Shown in pieces: positions 1-5,185 of a DNA stretch of 5,282 nucleotides. Numbering within the stretch: the stretch's first letter is position 1; every line of letters starts with the position of its first letter. The position numbers and the translations under genes are program-made. The notes beneath the pieces are model-generated. The model saw only the letters and a list, made by a program, of their open reading frames with translations. It searched no databases and was not told where the DNA came from. The DNA is from an uncultured Paracoccaceae bacterium (GTDB lineage Bacteria; Pseudomonadota; Alphaproteobacteria; Rhodobacterales; Rhodobacteraceae), in the NCBI GenBank assembly GCA_938038825.1, contig CALHST010000092.1:1-5282 (forward strand), written 5' to 3'.

Positions 1-675
1 GGCAAATCGGGGGAGGTATTCTTGTAACAAAGCACTGTCAGCCCGCCCCCCTTTCAGCGCTTGTGGAATTTTTTCGGCATCGACCCCAGCGTCGATCGCC
101 AATTGTGTGGCTTCCGCGACAGCAAGAAACCCAAGACCGCACAGAACCTGATTGATAAGTTTTGTGGTCTGCCCTGCCCCCGCCGGTCCCATATGTGTGT
201 AGTTGGATGCCACATGCCGCAGCGCCTTGTGGGCGCGTTCAACGTCCGCCACGTCGCCACCCGCCATCAGGGTCAACTCACCGACCAGCGCTTTTGGTGC
301 CCCCCCAGACAAGGGACTATCGACCCAAGCCATACCACGCTCGGCCGCCATTTTGGCAAACTTACGTGTGGCGTCAGGTTCGATTGAGGACATGTCGATG
401 ATCACGGTTCCTTTGGCAGCCCCGTCGACGATGCCATCCTTACCAAAGGCCGCAAGTCCGACAATGCGGGATGCATTCAGGCTGGTAATAACAAAATCAA
501 CCCCTTGCGCAGCCTCGGCTGCCGTGTCCGCGGCGTTCGCGCCCTTTTCCACAAGGGCTGCGACCTTGTCAGTGTCGAGATCAAAGACAGTCAACGAGTT
601 TCCTGTTTCCAGAAGCCGCGTTCCGATAGCGCCGCCCATGGCACCTGCGCCAATCAAGGCGATTTTCTCACTCAT
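1..675 (-). CDS. NAD(P)-dependent beta-hydroxyacid dehydrogenase (3-hydroxyisobutyrate dehydrogenase / GarR family), C-terminus missing
   Basis: The frame is open from ATG at 675 to the window edge: 225 codons of a family usually about 290-300 residues long, so the C-terminal part lies outside. The family oxidises or reduces 3-hydroxy acids such as 3-hydroxyisobutyrate, tartronate semialdehyde or L-threonate in the cytoplasm. Seen: a Rossmann dinucleotide loop GAGAMG at residues 9-14; Asp32 after the second strand, which hints at NAD(H); the DMSSIEP segment at 94-100; the substrate-binding motif DSPLSGGAPKA at 119-129; and GQTTKLINQ at 168-176 with Lys172 as the expected catalytic lysine. All key residues in the visible part are intact. 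The start overlaps the gluconokinase stop as ATGA and has its own GGGAG ribosome site at 684-688, 8 bases upstream, which supports this start. It is the third gene of the idnO-kinase operon. The motifs resemble GarR, but the substrate cannot be named from sequence. Confidence 0.9.
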   Translation of the reverse strand, partial: MSEKIALIGAGAMGGAIGTRLLETGNSLTVFDLDTDKVAALVEKGANAADTAAEAAQGVDFVITSLNASRIVGLAAFGKDGIVDGAAKGTVIIDMSSIEPDATRKFAKMAAERGMAWVDSPLSGGAPKALVGELTLMAGGDVADVERAHKALRHVASNYTHMGPAGAGQTTKLINQVLCGLGFLAVAEATQLAIDAGVDAEKIPQALKGGRADSALLQEYLPRFA

Positions 676-1172
676 ATCAGTGTCTCCCGAACATAAGCTT
701 CCGCTTGAACCACAACGTCGCGATAAGGCTTGGCAATATCAATTTGCCCACCCCATTCATCGCAGGTCAAAGGCTCTAACGCGTCAAACTGGCTGTCGAG
801 CAGCGCGGGTGGCATAAAATGCCCCGGTCTTGCAGTGACCCGTTGGACCAATACGTCCCGAGGCGCGTCCAAATGCATGAAATGCACCGGTTCGGACACT
901 TGGGCACGGATCCAATCCCGATACGTCTTTTTCAAAGCAGAACAGCCAATAACGATTGGGCCAGCATGATGCGCAAGTGCGCGCCCCACATCCGCAAGCC
1001 AAGGTTCGCGATCTTCGTCTGTCAGCGGAATTCCATCTGTCATCTTGGCAATGTTGCGCCCAGGATGCAGATCATCGCCATCAACAAAATCCAATTTACT
1101 CAAGGCAGACAAGGCGACACCCACGGATGACTTCCCACATCCCGAAACGCCCATGAGCACATAACACCGCAT
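672..1172 (-). CDS. gntK: Gluconokinase (GntK/IdnK family)
   Basis: ATP-dependent cytoplasmic kinase converting D-gluconate to 6-phosphogluconate, the entry point to the Entner-Doudoroff and pentose phosphate pathways. At 166 residues it is the usual size for this small P-loop kinase family. Seen: Walker A GVSGCGKS at residues 8-15; DGDDLHP at 31-37 followed by N40, K43, M44 and the GIPLTDEDREPWL stretch at 47-59; CSALKKTYRDWIR at 77-89; and RPGHFMPPALLDSQFDALE at 115-133. These are the family's signature blocks in order, and nothing is missing. The start overlaps the upstream idnO stop by one base (TGATG). No good ribosome site precedes it, so translation is probably coupled to idnO. Its stop overlaps the next gene as ATGA. 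In this context it phosphorylates the gluconate made by the neighbouring reductase. GntK and IdnK cannot be told apart from sequence alone. Confidence 0.95.
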   Translation of the reverse strand: MRCYVLMGVSGCGKSSVGVALSALSKLDFVDGDDLHPGRNIAKMTDGIPLTDEDREPWLADVGRALAHHAGPIVIGCSALKKTYRDWIRAQVSEPVHFMHLDAPRDVLVQRVTARPGHFMPPALLDSQFDALEPLTCDEWGGQIDIAKPYRDVVVQAEAYVRETLI

Positions 1173-1933
1173 CAGAGCGACGCCGTGATGCCGCCATCCA
1201 CATACAGTGTGTGGCCGTTTACAAAACTGGACGCCGCGGACGACAGGAAAATACAGGCCCCCACCAGCTCTTCCACATTGCCCCAGCGACCAGCCGGGGT
1301 GCGTTTTTCAAGCCATGTCGTAAAGTCAGGATCCGCCACAAGAGCCGCATTCAAAGGGGTGTCAAAATAGCCCGGCGCAATCGCATTGCATTGCAGCCCA
1401 TGCTTGGCCCAATCCGTAGCCATTCCTTTGGTCAAATTACCAACCGCGCCCTTTGTGGCCGTATAAGGCGCAATGCCGGGACGCGCTAAAGAGGTCTGGA
1501 CCGAGGCAATGTTGATCACCTTACCTTTGCCTCTTGCGATCATGTGGCGCGCAACGGCTTGTCCGACATGAAAGACGCTAGCGACATTGGTTTGCAAAAG
1601 CTTCTCAAACGCATCCGCCGGGAAATTCTCAAGTTCGCCACGATGTTGCATGCCAGCGTTGTTGACCAGTATGTCGATGGGGCCGGTACCGGACTCGTAG
1701 GCGTCAATCATGGCGCGCACCGCGTCATGGTCGGTGGCATCAAAACGCAATGTGTCAACTTGTGCACCGTCCGCGCTTAGTTCTTTTGCCGCCGCTGCCA
1801 ACTTGTCCGCGTCACGCCCGTTCAAAATGATCCGCGCGCCTGCCTTCGCCAGCCCATGCGCCAAAGCAAAACCTATTCCTTGAGACGATCCAGTAATGAG
1901 GGCACTGTGCCCCTGTAGGGAAAATAGGTCCAT
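1172..1933 (-). CDS. idnO: Gluconate 5-dehydrogenase / 5-keto-D-gluconate reductase (SDR family)
   Basis: Short-chain dehydrogenase that in the IdnO/Gno family reversibly reduces 5-keto-D-gluconate to D-gluconate. At 253 residues it is almost the length of E. coli IdnO. Seen: cofactor loop TGSSQGIG at residues 14-21; NGR at 38-40 after the second strand, an NADP(H)-type signature; NNAG at 91-94; Asn116, Ser144, Tyr157 and Lys161 as the catalytic tetrad; IAPGYFDTPL at 185-194; and KRTPAGRWG followed by FVNGHTLYVDGG near the C-terminus, closely matching the IdnO pattern as I recall it. GGAGAG at 1939-1944 lies 5 bases before the ATG and supports the start. It is the first gene of the minus-strand operon, directly downstream of the promoter and operator region, and shares a TGATG junction with the kinase. 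The adjacent L-idonate dehydrogenase on the other strand makes its likely substrate. Confidence 0.93.
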   Translation of the reverse strand: MDLFSLQGHSALITGSSQGIGFALAHGLAKAGARIILNGRDADKLAAAAKELSADGAQVDTLRFDATDHDAVRAMIDAYESGTGPIDILVNNAGMQHRGELENFPADAFEKLLQTNVASVFHVGQAVARHMIARGKGKVINIASVQTSLARPGIAPYTATKGAVGNLTKGMATDWAKHGLQCNAIAPGYFDTPLNAALVADPDFTTWLEKRTPAGRWGNVEELVGACIFLSSAASSFVNGHTLYVDGGITASL

Positions 1934-1976
1934 TGGGTCTCTCCATTAAGAATTAGGTCATCACGCTTGCCGAATC

Positions 1977-2005
1977 TTTATGTTACCGATAACAGTCAAA
2001 GTCAA
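1977..2005 (-). promoter_or_regulatory. Predicted sigma70-type promoter for idnO-gntK operon
   Basis: Read on the minus strand, TTGACT (2005-2000, five of six to consensus) is followed after 17 bases by CATAAA (1982-1977, four of six). Initiation would fall near 1970, giving a leader of roughly 35-40 bases before idnO. A second TTGACT sits directly downstream at 1999-1994 but has no comparable -10 partner. Operator O1 lies between the two hexamers, so a bound repressor would block this promoter. This is a sequence prediction only. Confidence 0.5.
1981..1994. promoter_or_regulatory. Operator O1 (LacI-family gluconate/idonate repressor-like site)
   Basis: TGTTACCGATAACA is an imperfect 14-bp palindrome with perfect outer arms (TGTTA/TAACA) and a CG centre. 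It resembles the GTTAC-centred operators known for LacI-family GntR/IdnR regulators of gluconate and idonate genes. It sits between the predicted -35 and -10 of the minus-strand promoter and is the upstream member of a pair with the site at 2007-2020. The regulator gene is not in this window, so the protein that binds is inferred. Confidence 0.72.
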
Positions 2006-2006
2006 T

Positions 2007-2020
2007 AGTTACCGATAACA
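2007..2020. promoter_or_regulatory. Operator O2, near-identical copy of O1
   Basis: AGTTACCGATAACA shares 13 of 14 bases with O1, including the whole GTTACCGATAAC core. The sites start 26 bp apart, so a repressor could occupy both together. O2 lies upstream of the minus-strand -35 box and 24 bases before the plus-strand start codon. It is therefore placed to control the plus-strand gene pair directly, most likely overlapping or adjoining its promoter. I could not identify a convincing plus-strand -35/-10 pair; CATGAT at 2024-2029 and GATAAC at 2014-2019 are weak -10 candidates. Confidence 0.7.
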
Positions 2021-2044
2021 CCACATGATACGCAGGAGAAACGG

Positions 2045-2992
2045 ATGTCCAAGCCAAGCATTCTTCAGGTTGGTCCCTACCCAGCCTGGGACCAGGAACC
2101 ACTGGATCAAGCCTTTGACGTTAAGCGGCTTTTTGAGGCAAGTGACGCAACCGCATTCCTGTCAAAGCATGGCCCATCGGTTCGCGCCATAGCGACGCGG
2201 GGGGAGCTTGGTGCGGATGCAGATATGATTGCCGCTTGCCCCAAACTTGAAGTGATTTCTGTCTATGGTGTCGGGTATGATGCCGTTGATCTTGAGGCGT
2301 GTCGCGCCCGAAATATCAGGGTCACCAACACACCAGATGTTTTGACGCAAGATGTCGCGGATCTGGGCATGGCCATGATGTTGTGCCAGTCTCGCGGCAT
2401 GATTGGTGCAGAGACATGGGTGCGCGATGGGTCGTGGGCACGCGAGGGACTTTACCCCCTGAAACGCCGAGTCTTTGGTCGCAAAGCAGGTGTTCTGGGG
2501 CTTGGGCGGATCGGTTTTGAAGTTGCCAAACGCCTAACTGGATTTGACATGGACGTCGCATATTCCGACATCGAGGCAAAAGATTACGCCCCGGATTGGA
2601 CGTTTATGGCCGATCCATTGGATCTTGCACAGCACAGCGATTTTCTATTTGTCACGTTGGCAGCTTCGGAACATACGCGCCACATTGTGAATGCCGACTT
2701 AATTAACGCAGTGGGTCCTGAAGGGATGATCATCAACATCTCGCGCGCAGCCAACGTTGACGAAAACGCCTTGATCGCGGCACTTGGTTCAGGCGCGCTT
2801 GGGTCAGCAGCATTGGATGTCTTTGAAGGCGAACCCGCGCTTGATCCACGGTTCCTAGAGTTGGACAATGTCTTACTACAACCACACCATGCCTCTGGCA
2901 CCATCGAAACACGCAAAGCGATGGGCAAACTCCTGCGTGATAACCTGACCGCGCATTTCGCAGGCGATGGCCTGCTAACACCCGTATTGTGA
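2045..2992 (+). CDS. D-isomer-specific 2-hydroxyacid dehydrogenase, probable 2-ketoaldonate (ketogluconate) / glyoxylate-hydroxypyruvate reductase
   Basis: A 315-residue cytoplasmic NAD(P)-dependent enzyme, full length for the D-2-hydroxyacid dehydrogenase family. Seen: the N-terminal substrate-binding half with YGVGYDAVDL at 74-83 and TNTPDVLTQDVADL at 94-107; the cofactor loop GLGRIG at 152-157; NISRAANVDENAL at 231-243 carrying catalytic Arg234 (the usual Gly after Arg is Ala here); DVFEGEP at 258-264 with Glu263; and PHHASGT at 280-286 with catalytic His281. Cofactor preference is unclear; Asp175 near the end of the second Rossmann strand may favour NAD(H). AGGAGA at 2034-2039 lies 5 bases before the ATG and fixes the start. 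It is the first gene of the plus-strand pair and shares the operator region with idnO. Known relatives (E. coli GhrB) reduce 2-ketogluconate, 2,5-diketogluconate and 2-keto-L-gulonate as well as hydroxypyruvate. The sugar-acid role here is inferred from context. Confidence 0.9.
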   Translation: MSKPSILQVGPYPAWDQEPLDQAFDVKRLFEASDATAFLSKHGPSVRAIATRGELGADADMIAACPKLEVISVYGVGYDAVDLEACRARNIRVTNTPDVLTQDVADLGMAMMLCQSRGMIGAETWVRDGSWAREGLYPLKRRVFGRKAGVLGLGRIGFEVAKRLTGFDMDVAYSDIEAKDYAPDWTFMADPLDLAQHSDFLFVTLAASEHTRHIVNADLINAVGPEGMIINISRAANVDENALIAALGSGALGSAALDVFEGEPALDPRFLELDNVLLQPHHASGTIETRKAMGKLLRDNLTAHFAGDGLLTPVL

Positions 2993-2999
2993 GGACGTT

Positions 3000-4028
3000 A
3001 TGAAATCTATCGTGGCACATGGCGCAAAAGACTTGCGTATTGAAGACATTGATCCCCCGACACTTGGCCCCGGGCAAGTCCTGATCAAAATGGCGGCAGG
3101 TGGGATTTGTGGATCTGACCTGCACTATTACAACCATGGTGGTTTTGGCCCGATTCAATTGAAAGAACCGATGACACTGGGCCATGAGGTCGCAGGCCAT
3201 ATCAAGGAGTTGGGCGACGGTGTCACAGGACTTGCCAAGGACGATCTGGTGGCGATTTCCCCGTCTCGCCCGTGCGGCACTTGCAGCTATTGCGCTGAAG
3301 GGTCACAGAACCACTGCCTCCACATGCGGTTCTACGGCTCTGCTATGCCGTTTCCCCACATCCAAGGCGCATTCAGCGAATACGTCGTGGCGGAACAAAC
3401 ACAGTGTGCGCTGGCCAACGGTCTGACTGTTGGCGAAGCTGCAATGGCCGAGCCACTGTCCGTGGTCCTGCATGCAGCACGCCAAGCCGGCGATTTATTC
3501 GGCAAGCGGGTCCTAGTCACAGGATGTGGACCCATCGGTTTGTTGGCAGTTCTTGTCGCCCGCCAAGCGGGGGCATTGGATGTCGTTGCAACAGACATCA
3601 CTGATTTCACTCTGTCTAAAGCGCGGGAAGTGGGCGCGGATTCAACCATCAATGTCGCCAAAGACAGCGGGCAACTGGCACAGTATGAAGCAAACAAGGG
3701 ACATTTTGACGTCTTGTTCGAATGCAGTGGTGTCGCACAAGCTTTGGCCGCTTCGGTGCCCGTGTTGCGCCCAAAAGCCACGATTATGCAGCTTGGCCTT
3801 GGTGGCGACATGACCTTGCCCATGCAAGCAATGACTGCGAAGGAACTACAGCTTAAGGGGTCCTTCCGCTTTCATGGCGAGTTCTTCACAGCTGTTTCTA
3901 TGATGCGCAGTGGTCGGCTGGATGTAACTCCGCTTGTTACCCATGCTTTGCCGATGCGTGACGCGGTCAAGGCCTTTGAACTTGCCTCTGACAGATCACA
4001 GGCTGTCAAAGTGAACATTATCTTCTGA
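3000..4028 (+). CDS. idnD: L-idonate 5-dehydrogenase (zinc-dependent medium-chain dehydrogenase)
   Basis: Oxidises L-idonate to 5-keto-D-gluconate with NAD(P)+, supplying the substrate of the divergent idnO product. At 342 residues it matches E. coli IdnD in length. Seen: GGICGSDLHYY at 34-44 and GHE at 61-63, giving catalytic-zinc ligands Cys37, His62 and Glu63, with Glu151 in AEPLSVVLHAA nearby; the structural-zinc cysteines 92, 95, 98 and 106; the MRFYGSAMPFPH block at 109-120, typical of IdnD; the nucleotide loop GCGPIG at 175-180; Asp199 after the second strand, suggesting NAD+; KGSFRF in the C-terminal half; and an end of SQAVKVNIIF, very like IdnD. The preceding stop is 7 bases upstream, and GAGGA (2991-2995), overlapping that stop, is the ribosome site, so the two genes form one transcript. 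Other polyol dehydrogenases (sorbitol, threonine) are the main alternatives but fit less well. Confidence 0.93.
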   Translation: MKSIVAHGAKDLRIEDIDPPTLGPGQVLIKMAAGGICGSDLHYYNHGGFGPIQLKEPMTLGHEVAGHIKELGDGVTGLAKDDLVAISPSRPCGTCSYCAEGSQNHCLHMRFYGSAMPFPHIQGAFSEYVVAEQTQCALANGLTVGEAAMAEPLSVVLHAARQAGDLFGKRVLVTGCGPIGLLAVLVARQAGALDVVATDITDFTLSKAREVGADSTINVAKDSGQLAQYEANKGHFDVLFECSGVAQALAASVPVLRPKATIMQLGLGGDMTLPMQAMTAKELQLKGSFRFHGEFFTAVSMMRSGRLDVTPLVTHALPMRDAVKAFELASDRSQAVKVNIIF

Positions 4029-4211
4029 ACCGGATGCAAAGGGGCACCAAACCTCTGCCGCAGCACACCAATCGTGCCGGACCGTGCCGTTAGCAATGAC
4101 AGACGCAATACAACGCTTGGCCCTGTCAGCGATTACAATCTATAAGCGCGCAGGCGGCGCACTTCTGGAACTGACGACCGCGTTCAGCAGCGTGGAAAGC
4201 ACAGACACAGT
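4029..4211. other. Intergenic region between idnD and the aminotransferase gene
   Basis: This gap of 183 bases has no convincing intrinsic terminator after idnD: I see no GC-rich stem followed by a T run. It holds a short direct repeat CGTGCCG (4073-4079 and 4083-4089), a possible promoter at 4117-4146, and a 39-codon open frame described separately. It probably marks the boundary between the idonate locus and an independent transcription unit, though read-through from idnD cannot be excluded. Confidence 0.6.
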
Positions 4212-4215
4212 ATGA
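4096..4215 (+). CDS. Possible 39-residue small ORF ending in ATGA overlap with the aminotransferase gene (doubtful)
   Basis: ATG at 4096 opens a 39-codon frame whose TGA (4213-4215) overlaps the aminotransferase ATG (4212) as ATGA, the arrangement expected of a coupled upstream gene or leader. The product would begin MTDAIQRLALSAITIYKRAG and end in a Ser/Thr-rich tail. There is no signal peptide and no recognisable domain. Against it: I see no ribosome site before 4096, the frame stays open upstream into the end of idnD (so the ATG is not a natural boundary), and the best promoter for the aminotransferase lies inside it. I recognise no family. It may be chance. Confidence 0.15.
   Translation: MTDAIQRLALSAITIYKRAGGALLELTTAFSSVESTDTV
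4117..4146 (+). promoter_or_regulatory. Possible promoter for the aminotransferase gene
   Basis: TTGGCC (4117-4122, four of six to the -35 consensus) and TATAAG (4141-4146, five of six to the -10 consensus) are separated by 18 bases. Initiation would be near 4153, leaving a leader of about 60 bases. An overlapping TACAAT at 4134-4139 is also a fair -10 but lacks a matching -35. This is weak support for independent transcription of the downstream gene. Confidence 0.35.
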
Positions 4216-5132
4216 CAACCGACACACACACAACACACACGGCCGACGAAGACGCCCGCAATCGGGATATCAAGATTTATGTGAATGGCGATCTTGTGCA
4301 CCGCGACGACGCCAAGGTTTCTGTTTATGACAGTGGTTTTATGCTTGGCGATGGCATGTGGGAAGGCATGCGACTTTACAACGGGACTTGGGCGTTTTTC
4401 GACGAACACATGGACCGTTTCTTTAACTCCTGCAAATCCGTGTCTTTGGACGTGGGGATAGACAAGGCCGGGATAATGGACGCCCTAACGCGTACAGCAG
4501 AAGCAAACGGCATGGTGACGGACGTACATTGCCGTTTGATGCTGACACGCGGTGTGAAGGTCAAACCGTTCCAGCATCCAAGCCTCAGCCAAAGCGGGCC
4601 AACACTGGTCATCATTATGGAACATTCCAAACCAGTCGAAGCCCTGCAATCCAAAGGTATCCGGCTTGCCACTGTACCGCAGGTCCGCGGGCTGCCCATG
4701 GCGCAAGATGCCAAATACAACAGCCACTCCAAACTGAATTGCGTGATCGCTTGCTTACAGGCCGAACAAGCGGGCGCGGATGAGGGGCTGATGCTGGACC
4801 CCCATGGCTTTGTGAACACCACCAACGCCTGTAACTTCTTCATCGTGCGACGCGGCGCGGTTTGGACCTCGACCGGGGATTACTGCATGAACGGCGTCAC
4901 CCGGCAAAAGGTGATTGACCTGTGCCGCGCCAACGACATTCCGGTCTTTGAAAAGAACTATTCCCTTTATGAGGCTTATGGCGCAGATGAGGCGTTTCTA
5001 ACGGGCACTTTTGGTGCACAAACCCCCGTGGCCAGTATCGACGGCAAGCCCATCGGCACCGGTACGCGACCTGTGACGCAACGCATCCGCGAACTATACA
5101 AAGCCTTGATCGCAGAACATACGGGCGGTTGA
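4212..5132 (+). CDS. Class IV (fold-type IV) PLP-dependent aminotransferase, BCAT/D-amino acid aminotransferase-like
   Basis: A 306-residue protein of the branched-chain / D-amino acid aminotransferase superfamily, transferring an amino group through PLP in the cytoplasm. Seen: IYVNGDLV at 22-29; VYDSGFMLGDGMWEGMRLY at 38-56 (compare the BCAT FEGIR block); HMDRF at 66-70, whose Arg69 should contact the PLP phosphate; AGADEGLMLDPHGFV at 187-201; MNGVTR at 226-231; and TGTFGAQTPV at 264-273 with phosphate-binding threonines. The PLP lysine is Lys168 or Lys174; neither aligns without a gap. The usual glutamate facing PLP N1 is replaced by Thr203. The first 17 residues are polar, Thr/His-rich and encoded by a CA-rich tract. 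The only ribosome-site candidate, GGAAAG at 4194-4199, is 12 bases away, so the start is less certain than the frame. Substrate unknown; no link to idonate metabolism is evident. Confidence 0.85.
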   Translation: MTTDTHTTHTADEDARNRDIKIYVNGDLVHRDDAKVSVYDSGFMLGDGMWEGMRLYNGTWAFFDEHMDRFFNSCKSVSLDVGIDKAGIMDALTRTAEANGMVTDVHCRLMLTRGVKVKPFQHPSLSQSGPTLVIIMEHSKPVEALQSKGIRLATVPQVRGLPMAQDAKYNSHSKLNCVIACLQAEQAGADEGLMLDPHGFVNTTNACNFFIVRRGAVWTSTGDYCMNGVTRQKVIDLCRANDIPVFEKNYSLYEAYGADEAFLTGTFGAQTPVASIDGKPIGTGTRPVTQRIRELYKALIAEHTGG

Positions 5133-5162
5133 GCTGAAGCTGCCTGTTCTAAGGGCTCAGCT
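5132..5162. other. Imperfect hairpin after the aminotransferase stop (not a clear terminator)
   Basis: AGCTGAAGC (5132-5140) pairs with GCTCAGCT (5155-5162) through eight pairs with one bulged A, enclosing a 14-base loop. It begins within the stop codon and lies between two convergent genes, where a terminator is expected, but no T run follows on either strand. On the minus strand a second, AT-rich stem (GATT...AATC, 5171-5186) overlaps the stop of the convergent gene and is followed by GGAGTTTT, which is also weak. Confidence 0.25.
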
Positions 5163-5185
5163 AAAACTCCGATTATTCAAACAAT

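Noticed and set aside
203..817. Long open frame on the plus strand (204 codons) across the beta-hydroxyacid dehydrogenase and kinase genes
   Set aside because: It is antisense to two genes with complete, correctly ordered family motifs, and its own translation shows no recognisable motif. It is a shadow frame typical of GC-rich coding DNA.
2733..3200. Minus-strand open frame of 155 codons across the 2-hydroxyacid dehydrogenase / idnD junction
   Set aside because: It spans the boundary of two well-supported plus-strand genes and has a composition (many Arg, Cys, His) typical of spurious antisense frames.
4073..4089. CGTGCCG direct repeat as a regulatory or attachment site
   Set aside because: Seven-base repeats this close are common by chance at this base composition, and no integrase or other mobile gene is nearby.
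4089..4100. GTTAGCAATGAC as a third operator for the idn repressor upstream of the aminotransferase
   Set aside because: Only the half-sites resemble the operator (GTTA and TGAC rather than TAAC) and the CCGA centre is absent. A match this loose is expected by chance.
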